Source: Candidatus Humimonas hydrogenitrophica (GTDB taxonomy: Bacteria; Gemmatimonadota; Gemmatimonadetes; Palauibacterales; Palauibacteraceae). Taken from it: a DNA stretch of 38,813 bases. The notes below the pieces were generated by a model. It was not told where the DNA came from. It worked only from the letters and a program-made list of their open reading frames with translations, and searched no databases. Made by a program: the position numbers and the translations under genes. Below are positions 1 to 7,839 of the stretch, piece by piece (positions within the stretch are counted from its first letter, which is position 1; every line of letters begins with the position of its first letter). Location: positions 1-38,813 of the forward strand of contig CANPVD010000083.1 of assembly GCA_947581615.1 (NCBI GenBank). Reading direction: 5' to 3'.

Positions 1-33
1 CCATCCGGCCCACGCGCGACCGCGGCTCACGGG

Positions 34-1392
34 CTAGGAGGCGCCCAGCGCGTCGGCCAGGTGGTCGGCCAGCCCCGAGACCGGGACGCGGACCTGCCCC
101 AGCGTGTCCCGGTCCCGAACGGTGACGGTCTCGTCCTCCATCGTCTGCCCGTCCACCGTGATGCAGAAGGGCGTCCCGGCCTCGTCCTGCCGCCGGTAGC
201 GCCGACCGATTGATCCGGACTCGTCGTAGAACACCGGGAAGCGGCCGCGCAGCCGGTCGGTGATCCGGTGCGCCACCTCCGGCATGCCATCCTTCTTGAC
301 CAGCGGGAAGACGGCCGCCTTGATCGGGGCCAGCCGCGGCGCCAGGCGGAGCACCGTGCGGGTCTCCCCTTCCACCTCCTCCTCCGCGTACGCGTCGGCG
401 AGGACCACGAGGAACAGCCGATCGAGCCCGATGGCCGTCTCGATCACGTAAGGGAGGTAGCGCTCCTGGGTCCGTGGGTCGAAGTACTCGAGCTTCTTGC
501 CCGAGTGCTCCTGGTGGCGCGAGAGGTCGAAGTCGGTGCGGTTGTGGATCCCCTCGAACTCCTGCCATCCGAACGGGAAGTAGTACTGGATGTCCCACGC
601 CTCCTTGGCGTAGTGCGCCAGCTCTTCCGGGCCGTGCTGGTGCAGCCGTAGCCGGTCGGAGCGGATGCCCAGCCTCTCCAGCCAGGCCACCCGCCGCTCG
701 CGCCACGTGGCGAGCCATTCGTCGTCCGTGCCCGGCTTGACGAAGAACTGCATCTCCATCTGCTCGAACTCGCGCGTCCGGAAGATGAAGTTGCCGGGCG
801 TGATCTCGTTCCGGAACGCGCGCCCCGTCTGCGCGATCCCGAACGGGATCTTCTGGCGGGCGCTCTCCTGGACGTTCCGGAAGTTGACGTACGTCCCCTG
901 GGCGGTCTCGGGCCTCAGGTACGCCACCGAGCCCTCGTCCTCCACGGGCCCCATGAACGTCTTGAACATGAGGTTGAACTGGCGGGGCTCGGTGAAGTCA
1001 CCCGTCACCCCGCACACCGGACACTGCCAGCCCCCGGGCTCCACGCCCGGCTGCTCCTCGTCCAGGTGGTCGGACCGGAAGCGGCGGTGGCAGTTGCGAC
1101 ACTCGACCAGGGGATCGGTGAAGCCGGCCACGTGGCCGCTGGCCTCCCACACGGCGGGCGCCATGAGGATGCCGGCTTCCAGGCCCTCGACGTCCTCGCG
1201 CGAGGTGACCATCTCCCGCCACCACGCTTCCCGGAGGTTGCGCTTGAGCTCCACGCCGAGAGGGCCGTAGTCGTACACCGATCCCAGTCCCCCGTAGATC
1301 TCCGAGGACTGGAACACGAAGCCTCGCTGCTTGCACAGCGAGACGAGGCGATCCATGAGATCGGCGACGTGCTGCGTGGGCTCCTGGCTCAT
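34..1392 (-). CDS. glyS: Glycyl-tRNA synthetase, alpha2 (single-chain) type
   Basis: This cytoplasmic class II aminoacyl-tRNA synthetase charges tRNA-Gly with glycine. The 452-residue product starts at an ATG (complement of 1390-1392) and ends at a TAG. Visible landmarks are the N-terminal GGLGSVYDYGPLG stretch (about residues 34-46), a zinc-ribbon-like insertion with CxxC pairs near 98-101 and 124-127, the class II motif 2 region (FRNEITPGNFIFRTREFE, about 193-210), and motif 3 (IGLDRLFLVVL, about 321-331). These are followed by a C-terminal anticodon-binding domain beginning around LAPRLAPIKAAVFPL. This is the homodimeric form found in many bacteria, archaea and eukaryotes, not the E. coli alpha2beta2 enzyme. 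The gene lies 93 nt downstream of glycerate kinase on the same strand and may be co-transcribed with it; a TTGACG hexamer (complement of 1478-1483) just after the kinase stop could also be a -35, but its -10 partner is poor. Confidence 0.97.
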   Translation of the reverse strand: MSQEPTQHVADLMDRLVSLCKQRGFVFQSSEIYGGLGSVYDYGPLGVELKRNLREAWWREMVTSREDVEGLEAGILMAPAVWEASGHVAGFTDPLVECRNCHRRFRSDHLDEEQPGVEPGGWQCPVCGVTGDFTEPRQFNLMFKTFMGPVEDEGSVAYLRPETAQGTYVNFRNVQESARQKIPFGIAQTGRAFRNEITPGNFIFRTREFEQMEMQFFVKPGTDDEWLATWRERRVAWLERLGIRSDRLRLHQHGPEELAHYAKEAWDIQYYFPFGWQEFEGIHNRTDFDLSRHQEHSGKKLEYFDPRTQERYLPYVIETAIGLDRLFLVVLADAYAEEEVEGETRTVLRLAPRLAPIKAAVFPLVKKDGMPEVAHRITDRLRGRFPVFYDESGSIGRRYRRQDEAGTPFCITVDGQTMEDETVTVRDRDTLGQVRVPVSGLADHLADALGAS

Positions 1393-1485
1393 GCCTGCTT
1401 CGTCTCCCGGCTCAGCTCCGCGTCGAGCCCGGCACGATCCGGGCCCCGTGCCCGATCCGCGTCTCGGCCGGGCAAGGCGTCAAGG

Positions 1486-2664
1486 TTACCGCGCGTCGCC
1501 GAACTCCTGCAAGGAATCGGCGGCCCGGGCCGCCAGCCGCTCGAGGCCCGCGGCGTCGAGCCAGGCGCCCCCTCCGTCGAAAGCCCCGACGCCCTCCGGC
1601 ACTTCCGCGTCGAGCCGTCCGCACAGCAGGAGCGCTCGGACACCGGCGGCGCGGGCCCTTCCGATCACCTCCCAGGTGATCTTGCCGGCCGCGCTGCTCC
1701 GGTCCCAGGCGCCCTCGCCCGTGACTACGAGCTCCGCCCGGGCCAGGCGCTCATCGAAGCCGGTCCGGTGCAGGACCCAGGCCGCCCCCGGCACGAGCCG
1801 CGCCCCGAGGAAAACCGCGCACCCGGCCCCGAGGCCGCCCGCGGCGCCGGAGCCGGGCGCAGAGACGGCGTCGGCCGCCCACCGGCCCACGTCCGAGCCG
1901 AGGCGCTCCGCCAGACGCTCGAGCCCCGCCACCAGTCGCTCCACCTCGGCCGCGCTGGCGCCCTTCTGCGGACCGAAGGTTCGGGCCGCGCCGCGCAGTC
2001 CGAGCAGCGGCGTCTCGACGTCCGCGAGGGCCGTGATCTCCGCCGCGGCCCCTCCCGGCCTGGAGCCCGGCTCGATCCGCGCCAGCCGCCGCAGCGCGCC
2101 CCCGCCCTGGGGAAGCTCGGCCCCGTGCTCGTCCAGGAATCTCCACCCGAACGCCCGGGCCATGCCCGTGCCTCCGTCCGTGGACGCCGAGCCCCCCAGT
2201 CCGATCCGCACCGCCCGCGCGCCGCCGTCCAGGGCATGCCGCACGAGCGCGCCGACGCCCCGCGTGTCGGCCTCGAGGGGCGCTCGCCTCTCGCCCAGGC
2301 GCTCGAGTCCGCAGGCGTCGGCGGACTCGAGGACCGCCTCCCAGTTCAGCCACAGGAGGCGAGCCTCCACCGGATCGCCGAGCGGTCCCGGGACCTCGAC
2401 GCGCTCCGCCGTCCCCGCTGACCGCAGAGCCGCCTCCCGGCCCTCGGGCTCCCCCGGCGTGCCGGGACCGGGGAGCCGGTCGGAGGGTGACCTGGCTCCA
2501 GCGGCCCAGAGGGCGTCCAGGAGACCCGGGCCGCCGTCGGACAGCGGCAGGAGCTCCAGCCGCCAGGCGGGACGTACCGCCGCCAGGCCCCGCGCCATGG
2601 CGGCGCACGCCTCCGCCGCTCCCAGGCTCCCCTTGAACGCGGTCGGGCACACGAGCACGCGCAT
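1486..2664 (-). CDS. glxK: Glycerate kinase (GlxK/GarK family)
   Basis: The 392-residue product matches the glycerate kinase type 1 family, which phosphorylates D-glycerate with ATP to feed it into lower glycolysis. The start MRVLVCPTAFKGSLG at position 2664 resembles the usual family start (MxILIAPDSFKGS). Other conserved blocks are PLSDGGPGLLDAL near residue 50, GLGGSASTDGGTGMARAFG (with the catalytic-site glycine/aspartate cluster) near 165, GSGAAGGLGAG near 275 and LVVTGEGAWDRSSAAGK near 310. An open frame continues upstream but is only the antisense of the neighbouring gene. No clear Shine-Dalgarno sequence precedes the ATG, so a leaderless transcript is possible. The gene diverges from the phosphodiesterase gene across a 91-nt region and precedes glyS on the same strand. 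Confidence 0.9.
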   Translation of the reverse strand: MRVLVCPTAFKGSLGAAEACAAMARGLAAVRPAWRLELLPLSDGGPGLLDALWAAGARSPSDRLPGPGTPGEPEGREAALRSAGTAERVEVPGPLGDPVEARLLWLNWEAVLESADACGLERLGERRAPLEADTRGVGALVRHALDGGARAVRIGLGGSASTDGGTGMARAFGWRFLDEHGAELPQGGGALRRLARIEPGSRPGGAAAEITALADVETPLLGLRGAARTFGPQKGASAAEVERLVAGLERLAERLGSDVGRWAADAVSAPGSGAAGGLGAGCAVFLGARLVPGAAWVLHRTGFDERLARAELVVTGEGAWDRSSAAGKITWEVIGRARAAGVRALLLCGRLDAEVPEGVGAFDGGGAWLDAAGLERLAARAADSLQEFGDAR

Positions 2665-2694
2665 ATCAAGAAGATGCGGTCGTCGCGGGCGGGA

Positions 2695-2731
2695 CTCCAC
2701 CCGGCGACGCGGCCCGGGGCTCCACCCGGCG
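2695..2731. repeat. 12-bp direct repeat in a divergent promoter region
   Basis: CTCCACCCGGCG occurs at 2695-2706 and again at 2720-2731, 25 bp apart. The pair sits in the short space between the divergent glycerate kinase and phosphodiesterase genes. It could be a regulator site, but the sequence is GC-rich enough for chance or slippage to explain it. Confidence 0.35.
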
Positions 2732-2755
2732 GCGACGAACCGATATGCTGAGGTC

Positions 2756-3661
2756 ATGGCGTACGGCGGAACCTCGGCACCCGGCCCCCGCGCATCCGGG
2801 CCCCGCACACCCGGGCCCCGGACAGCCGCGCCCGTGGAACCCGGGCCCTTCGCGCCCGGCGGAGCCGTTCGCGTCATCGGACATCGCGGGGCGGCGGGCT
2901 GCGCCCCCGAGAACACGCTGCCGGCCATCCGCCACGCGGTCCGGGTCGGCGCCGATGCCGTCGAGTTCGACCTGCACGCAACCCGGGACGGCCGGCTGGT
3001 GCTGCTCCACGACGACACCGTGGATCGCGTGAGCGACGGCACGGGGCCCGTCGAGTCGATGACCCTGGAGGAGGCGCGGTCCCTGGACGCGGGGTACGCG
3101 TTCACGCCCGACCGAGGACGGACCTATCCCTACCGCGGCCGGGGCGTGCGATTCCCCACCCTCGAGGAAGCCCTGGAGGCGGCCGGCTCCCTGCCCGTGG
3201 TGGCCGAGGTCAAGACCGCCCGGGCGGCGGAAGCTCTGGACCATCTCCTGTCCGGAGCTCCGGCGATGCGCGAGCGGATCCTGGTGGGGGGCTTCTCGCG
3301 AACCGCCGTGGACGTCGCCGCTCGCCACGCCCGGTGGCGCTGCGCCGCCGAGGAGGATCTCCGCGCCTACGTGCTGCTCGGGAAGCTCGGACTCGATTGG
3401 CTGCCCGCCGTGCGACCACCCCGCGTGGACGCGTTCATGGTTCCCGAGCGACACGGGCCGCTTCGCATCGTGACGCGCCGCTTCGTGCGGGGGACCCGGA
3501 GGCACGGCATCGGCGTGTTCGTGTGGACGGTGAACGAGCCCGGCGACATGCGGCGCCTCCTCGCCCGGGGCGTCGATGGCCTGATCAGCGACTTCCCCGG
3601 ACGGGCCCGCCGGATCGTGGACGAGCGCTACAGCGTCGTGAGCGAGAGGGAGGCGGGATGA
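2756..3661 (+). CDS. Glycerophosphodiester phosphodiesterase (GDPD family)
   Basis: The 301-residue protein is a TIM-barrel glycerophosphodiester phosphodiesterase, hydrolysing glycerophosphodiesters to glycerol-3-phosphate and an alcohol. IGHRGAAGCAPENTLPAI (about residue 41) carries the first catalytic histidine and its arginine. VEFDLHATRDGRLVLLHDD (about 66-84) carries the metal-binding Glu/Asp and the second histidine. VVAEVK and the C-terminal FVWTVNEPGDMRRLL and GLISDFPG blocks are typical of the UgpQ branch. There is no signal peptide, so it should act in the cytoplasm. The first 40 residues are low-complexity Pro/Gly/Arg encoded by repeated CCCGGGCCCC-like DNA, so the true start could lie at the in-frame GTG near 2834. 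The chosen ATG has GAGG just upstream. Its stop overlaps the dinB start (ATGA), making it the first gene of a three-gene operon. Confidence 0.92.
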   Translation: MAYGGTSAPGPRASGPRTPGPRTAAPVEPGPFAPGGAVRVIGHRGAAGCAPENTLPAIRHAVRVGADAVEFDLHATRDGRLVLLHDDTVDRVSDGTGPVESMTLEEARSLDAGYAFTPDRGRTYPYRGRGVRFPTLEEALEAAGSLPVVAEVKTARAAEALDHLLSGAPAMRERILVGGFSRTAVDVAARHARWRCAAEEDLRAYVLLGKLGLDWLPAVRPPRVDAFMVPERHGPLRIVTRRFVRGTRRHGIGVFVWTVNEPGDMRRLLARGVDGLISDFPGRARRIVDERYSVVSEREAG

Positions 3662-4914
3662 GCCGCACGGTCCTGCACGTGGACATGGACGCCTTCTTCG
3701 CCTCCGTGGAGCAGCGGGAGGACCCGTCGCTCCGTGGCCGGCCGGTGGTGGTCGGCTCGGATCCCCAGGGGGGACGCGGCCGGGGCGTGGTCGCGGCCGC
3801 CAGCTACGAGGCGCGCCGCTACGGGATCCACTCGGCCCAGCCCATCTCGGAAGCGTGGCGGCGCTGCCCGAACGCCGTCTACCTGCGTCCCCGGCGGCAT
3901 CTCTATTCCGAGGTCTCCGCCGCCGTGTTCGAGATCTTCGGCCGCTACACGGACCTGGTCGAACCCCTCAGCATCGACGAGGCCTTCCTGGACGTCACCG
4001 GAAGCCGCCAGCTGTTCGGGCCGGGGCCGGAGATCGCGCGGCGTATCAAGCGGGAGGTTCGAGCGGCCGAGGATCTCACGGCGTCGGTGGGCGTCGCGGC
4101 CTCCAAGTTCGTGGCCAAGATCGCGAGCGACCTCGACAAGCCCGACGGCCTGGTGGTGGTTTCCCCCGGCGAGGAGCGCGCGTTCCTGGCCTCGCTCGAG
4201 ATCCGCCGGCTGTGGGGCGCCGGGCCGCGGGCGCTGGATCGGTTCAGGACGCTGGGCGTCGCCACCTTCCGAGATGCGGCGGAGCTGCCGCTCGACGTGC
4301 TGGTGGAGTCCTTCGGGGAGGCCCGCGGCCGCCGGTTCCACGAGCTCGTCCGCGGCCTCGACGACCGCCCGGTGCGACCGGACCGTGAGCGGAAATCGCT
4401 AGGCAAGGAGATCACCTTCGACCACGACCTCTCCGACCGGGACCGCGTCCGCAGGACGCTGTTCGGACTGTGCGAGGAGACCGCTCTTGCGCTCCGCGCC
4501 AGGGGGCTGGCAGGCTCCACCGTGACCGTCAAGCTGCGTTGGGAAGGGTTCGAGACCGTCACGCGTCAGGCGTCGCTGGACCGCGCGGTCAACACGACCG
4601 AGCGGATCTGGCCGGTGGCCCGCGACCTCATGGCCCGGGCGGATCGGCCCTCGCGCAGGGTCCGCCTGGTGGGCGTCAGCCTGTCGTCGCTGGTGCCCGA
4701 GGCGGGACGACAGCTCAGCCTGTTCACCGTCGAAGGGGAGCGCCGGGACGAGCGCGTGGCCGCCGTCGTCGACCGGCTCGCGGAGCGCTTCGGACCGGGC
4801 GCCGTGACCCGCGCCGCGCTGCTGGAGGCGGGAGGGAGAGCTGCAGGCGCGCCCGCCGACACCGGAACCGTCGAATCCGGAAACGTCGATCCTCAAGAGG
4901 AGGACCCGAGTTGA
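3658..4914 (+). CDS. dinB: DNA polymerase IV (Y-family translesion polymerase)
   Basis: The 418-residue protein is a Y-family polymerase that copies past damaged bases. HVDMDAFFASVE (residues 7-18) contains catalytic Asp9 and the aromatic steric-gate position (Phe14). SIDEAFLDVT contains Asp107/Glu108. The region after residue 140 has the ASVGVAASKFVAKIASDLDKP block and the helix-hairpin-helix region (RLWGAGPRALDRFRTLG), followed by the little-finger domain from about 245. A canonical beta-clamp binding motif QLSLF lies at 352-356. The last 25 residues are an acidic tail. The ATG overlaps the stop of the phosphodiesterase gene, and its own TGA overlaps the TTG of the next gene, so expression is probably translationally coupled. 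No LexA-type operator was recognised. Confidence 0.96.
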   Translation: MSRTVLHVDMDAFFASVEQREDPSLRGRPVVVGSDPQGGRGRGVVAAASYEARRYGIHSAQPISEAWRRCPNAVYLRPRRHLYSEVSAAVFEIFGRYTDLVEPLSIDEAFLDVTGSRQLFGPGPEIARRIKREVRAAEDLTASVGVAASKFVAKIASDLDKPDGLVVVSPGEERAFLASLEIRRLWGAGPRALDRFRTLGVATFRDAAELPLDVLVESFGEARGRRFHELVRGLDDRPVRPDRERKSLGKEITFDHDLSDRDRVRRTLFGLCEETALALRARGLAGSTVTVKLRWEGFETVTRQASLDRAVNTTERIWPVARDLMARADRPSRRVRLVGVSLSSLVPEAGRQLSLFTVEGERRDERVAAVVDRLAERFGPGAVTRAALLEAGGRAAGAPADTGTVESGNVDPQEEDPS

Positions 4915-5525
4915 CCGATACCGATGCGGAACGCGACGAGGCCCTGCCATCGCGCGCGGAGGCCCTCGCGCTCGTGGAGGAGTACACCGACAACCTGAAC
5001 CTCCGGCGGCACATGTTCGCCGTCGAGGCGGCCATGCGGGCCTACGCCGGAAAGTACGGCGAGGACCCGGAGCGCTGGGGCCTGGCCGGCCTCCTGCACG
5101 ACTTCGACTACGAGCGCTGGCCCAACGACGAGCACGCCGCGGACCGGGAGCACCCCTCCGAAGGCGTCCGCATCCTGCGCGAACAGGGATACCCCGAGGA
5201 TATCCTGCACGCCATTCTGGCCCACGCGGACTACACGGGCGTGCCTGCCCAGACGCGCATGGACAGGGCCCTGCGGGCCGTCGACGAGCTCACCGGCTTC
5301 ATCGTCGCCTGCTCGCTGGTGCGGCCCCACGGGATCATGGACCTGGAGCCCCGCTCGGTGAAGAAGAAGATGAAGGACAGCTCCTTCGCCGCCGCAGTGG
5401 ACCGGGACGAGATGCGAGCGGCCGCCGAGGAGCTCGGCGAGGAGTGGACCGAGCATGTCACCTTCGTCATCGGGGCCATGCGCGGAATCGTGGACGACCT
5501 GGGCCTTCGCGGCCGCGAGGGGTGA
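4911..5525 (+). CDS. HD-domain phosphohydrolase
   Basis: The 204-residue protein belongs to the HD superfamily of metal-dependent phosphohydrolases. The metal ligands are visible as His34 (LRRHMFAVE), His63-Asp64 (LLHDFDYERW), and Asp125 (RAVDELTGF), with further histidines at 81 and 105. It resembles the predicted HDIG hydrolases of unknown substrate; the substrate cannot be deduced from sequence. Translation most likely starts at TTG 4911, which overlaps the dinB stop (TTGA). It is preceded at seven nucleotides by AAGAGGAGG (4895-4903), a strong ribosome binding site. The coupling with a phosphodiesterase and a damage-tolerance polymerase suggests nucleotide or lipid housekeeping, but that is inference. 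Confidence 0.85.
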   Translation: MTDTDAERDEALPSRAEALALVEEYTDNLNLRRHMFAVEAAMRAYAGKYGEDPERWGLAGLLHDFDYERWPNDEHAADREHPSEGVRILREQGYPEDILHAILAHADYTGVPAQTRMDRALRAVDELTGFIVACSLVRPHGIMDLEPRSVKKKMKDSSFAAAVDRDEMRAAAEELGEEWTEHVTFVIGAMRGIVDDLGLRGREG

Positions 5526-5544
5526 GAGGAAGCCGGGAAAACGC

Positions 5545-5856
5545 TCACCCGAGGCCCAGTCGCGTCGCCGCTTCCTCCAGCGCCCGGTAGCGTGCTTCCG
5601 TCATCATGACGGCGGCGCGGTCGTAGTGACGAACGCGGAAGCGGAGCACGCTGTCCGTGCGGAGGACTTCGTCGAGTAGGGCGCTCCAATGCCGCCGGGC
5701 GCGCGAGGAACCGACCGTGGCATCCACCGGGCGACCCCGACCATCAGCCACCCGATCGGCCCGGCGCCAGATGTGCTTCATGCGTCCACGCACGAAGCAG
5801 AAGGGCTCGTCGGGCCCCGGCTGGACGAGTTCGGCGATCGAATCGTCCCGAACCAT
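5545..5856 (-). CDS. Orphan Phd/YefM-like antitoxin
   Basis: This is a 103-residue protein. The start MVRDDSIAEL at 5856 is chosen because AAGGAG lies five nucleotides upstream; an in-frame ATG twelve codons earlier lacks this. The C-terminal half (SALLDEVLRTDSVLRFRV, then RAAVMMTEARYRALEEAA) follows the Phd/YefM pattern, in which a helix with LLxEV is followed by beta strands around a basic patch and then xxxRYxALEEA. The N-terminal 45 residues are not recognised. The similarity is moderate and was judged by eye. A 26-bp palindrome with a TGTACA core, the motif type used by YefM-family operators, lies 53 nt upstream. No toxin gene follows, because the next gene downstream is convergent, and none precedes it, so it is either an orphan or a transcriptional regulator. 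Confidence 0.5.
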   Translation of the reverse strand: MVRDDSIAELVQPGPDEPFCFVRGRMKHIWRRADRVADGRGRPVDATVGSSRARRHWSALLDEVLRTDSVLRFRVRHYDRAAVMMTEARYRALEEAATRLGLG

Positions 5857-5908
5857 GGCAACTCCTTGCTGGGATGCAAGATACAGCCGCATGATCGAGA
5901 CCTTCGCG

Positions 5909-5934
5909 AGGCTCTACTTGTACAAGTAGAGCCT
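5909..5934. promoter_or_regulatory. 26-bp perfect palindrome, probable operator
   Basis: Positions 5909-5921 are the exact reverse complement of 5922-5934. The centre is TTGTACAA, with the TGTACA core at 5919-5924. It lies 53-78 nt upstream of the YefM-like start and about 215 nt upstream of tryptophanase. The perfection of the symmetry and the YefM-type core make it a good candidate for an autoregulatory operator. No convincing -35/-10 pair was found beside it, although TATCTT on the minus strand (complement of 5878-5883) could be a -10. Confidence 0.65.
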
Positions 5935-6149
5935 TCGTGGTCGGCCCTGCGGACGGGAGCGTGCGACAGCCTCCAGCCTGCTAATCATCTGGGTCTCAAC
6001 GGTCGATCGTCTCCCGGATCCTGTGCGGGCCGGCAACTCGGGCGTGTAGATTCCCCATGTCCCAGAGACGCGGGAGTCACGTGGCCGGTCATCGGCTCGT
6101 GGCGCACGAATGTGAACGGGCCTCGAGCCCTCCTGGACCCTAGAGAGCC

Positions 6150-7526
6150 ATGAAGACCCTCATAGAACCCTTCCGGATCAAGAGCGTCGAGCCGCTGCGG
6201 CTCACCACCCGCGACGAGCGCGAGGCGCTGATTCGCGCGGCCGACTACAACGTCTTCCTCCTGCGCGCACGCGACGTGATCATCGACCTGCTGACCGACA
6301 GCGGGACGGGCGCCATGAGCGCGGCGCAATGGGCGGGGATCATGCGGGGCGACGAGTCCTACGCGGGCAGCGACAGCTTCTACCGGTTCGAGGAGTCCGT
6401 CCGCGACATCTTCGGCTTTCGGAACGTCATTCCCACCCACCAGGGCCGTGCGGCCGAGCGCATTCTCTTCTCCACCCTTTGCGGCCCCGGCGACGTCGTC
6501 CCCAACAACACGCACTTCGACACGACGCGGGCCAACATCGAGCACACGGGCGCCGAGGCCCTCGACCTGCCCTGCCCCGAATCCTCGGACCTGGCGGCGC
6601 AGGGACCCTTCAAGGGCAACATCGATCTCGAAGCGCTCGAGGCCACCATCCGGGAACGGGGCGCCGAGCACGTGCCGCTCGTGGTCGTGACGATCACGAA
6701 CAACTCGGGGGGTGGCCAGCCCGTCTCGATGGCCAACCTCCGGGGCGCCTCGGAGATCTGCCATGAGCACGGCATCCCCCTCTATATCGATGCGTGCCGC
6801 TTCGCCGAGAACGCGTATTTCATCCGGAAGCGGGAGGAGGGATACGCGCACCGGAGCTACCTGGAGATCGCCCGCGAGATGTTCTCCCTGGCCGACGGCT
6901 GCACCATGTCCGCCAAGAAGGACGGGCTCGCCAACATCGGCGGCTTCCTGGCCACCAACGACGACGAGCTGGCCCGCGAGGAGCGCGACCTCCTCATCCT
7001 CACCGAGGGATTCCCGACGTACGGGGGCCTGGCCGGGCGCGACCTCGAAGCCATCGCCATCGGCCTGCGCGAGGTGCTCGAGCCCGACTATCTGGAGTAC
7101 CGCATCGGCTCCACCGGGTACCTGGGCCGGCACATAGCCGAGGCGGGCGTCCCCATCGTGCAGCCGCCCGGAGGCCACGCCATCTACATCGACGCGGCCG
7201 CCTTCTGCCCGCACATCGCTCCGCTCGAGTTTCCGGGAATCGCGCTCACCGTGGCGCTGTACCGGGCGGCCGGCATCCGCTCGGTCGAGATCGGAAGCGT
7301 CATGTTCGGCCACCGCGATCCGGATACCGGAGAGCCTCAGCCCGCGCGACAGGAACTGGTTCGCCTGGCGATACCGCGGAGGGTCTACACCCAGAGCCAC
7401 ATCGACTACGTGGTCGAGGCCATCCTCGACGTTTGGGAGCGCCGGGAGGAGTTGCCCGGCTACCGAATCACGGACGCGCCCGAGGTCCTGCGGCACTTCA
7501 GCGCCCGGTTCGCGCCCCTGGCCTGA
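6150..7526 (+). CDS. tnaA: Tryptophanase (L-tryptophan indole-lyase)
   Basis: The 458-residue PLP enzyme cleaves L-tryptophan into indole, pyruvate and ammonia. It aligns from memory with E. coli TnaA throughout: EPFRIKSVEP at the N-terminus, IDLLTDSGTGAM (45-56), PTHQGRAAE (95-103) and the PLP lysine in MSAKKDG (Lys257). The last part is VLRHFSARF (446-454). Positions that separate tryptophanase from tyrosine phenol-lyase favour tryptophanase: Asp124 in HFDTT, Val379 in SVEIGS (arginine in the phenol-lyase) and His449 in LRHF. No tnaC-like leader or tnaB permease is adjacent, and the gene is flanked by apparent non-operon genes. No convincing promoter was seen in the 215 nt between the palindrome and the gene; the ribosome binding site (AGAGAG) is weak. 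Confidence 0.93.
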   Translation: MKTLIEPFRIKSVEPLRLTTRDEREALIRAADYNVFLLRARDVIIDLLTDSGTGAMSAAQWAGIMRGDESYAGSDSFYRFEESVRDIFGFRNVIPTHQGRAAERILFSTLCGPGDVVPNNTHFDTTRANIEHTGAEALDLPCPESSDLAAQGPFKGNIDLEALEATIRERGAEHVPLVVVTITNNSGGGQPVSMANLRGASEICHEHGIPLYIDACRFAENAYFIRKREEGYAHRSYLEIAREMFSLADGCTMSAKKDGLANIGGFLATNDDELAREERDLLILTEGFPTYGGLAGRDLEAIAIGLREVLEPDYLEYRIGSTGYLGRHIAEAGVPIVQPPGGHAIYIDAAAFCPHIAPLEFPGIALTVALYRAAGIRSVEIGSVMFGHRDPDTGEPQPARQELVRLAIPRRVYTQSHIDYVVEAILDVWERREELPGYRITDAPEVLRHFSARFAPLA

Positions 7527-7698
7527 GCCCTCGGCGGGGTCCGAGTTCGAAGAGGGAGGCCAGCGCCTCGGGCCGCATACGGGTAGACCCCTCTCGGACC
7601 GTGCGCCCATCCTACGGCGCGCCTAGATTGAAGGCTCGACAGCGGCCTCGGTTGGGGCGGCGGCGCCATGGGACCTTCGCCAGGAGAGGAATCGCGGG

Positions 7699-7839
7699 AT
7701 GTCCTCGACGGCCATCGCGACCATGATCACGATCCTCGGTGTGGTATGGGGCGGGTTTCTGCTCATCCTCGTCACGGCCGTCATCAAAGAGCGCGGCAAG
7801 ACGGAGGCGGCGGCATCGGATCCGACGCCCCGAAGCTGA
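7699..7839 (+). CDS. MetS-like small membrane protein (NSS transporter small subunit)
   Basis: The 46-residue product has a single predicted membrane helix (about residues 4-28, TAIATMITILGVVWGGFLLI) and a short charged cytoplasmic tail. The pattern SAIxxMxxxxxxxWGG is typical of MetS, the small subunit described with neurotransmitter:sodium-symporter family methionine/alanine importers. The ATG at 7699 follows the purine-rich CAGGAGAGGA (7681-7690). No transporter large subunit is present in the window, so its partner must be elsewhere or the gene has another role. Its TGA (7837-7839) overlaps a CTG that probably starts the next gene. Confidence 0.6.
   Translation: MSSTAIATMITILGVVWGGFLLILVTAVIKERGKTEAAASDPTPRS

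Noticed and set aside
1331-2755. Upstream extension of the phosphodiesterase frame
   Set aside because: It is the antisense of glycerate kinase and the GDPD pattern only begins after ATG 2756.
7668-7835. Longer N-terminus for the TonB-C-like lipoprotein (ATG 7668 or 7746)
   Set aside because: The extra residues are the shifted reading of the MetS-like gene and would bury the lipoprotein signal behind a long polar prefix.
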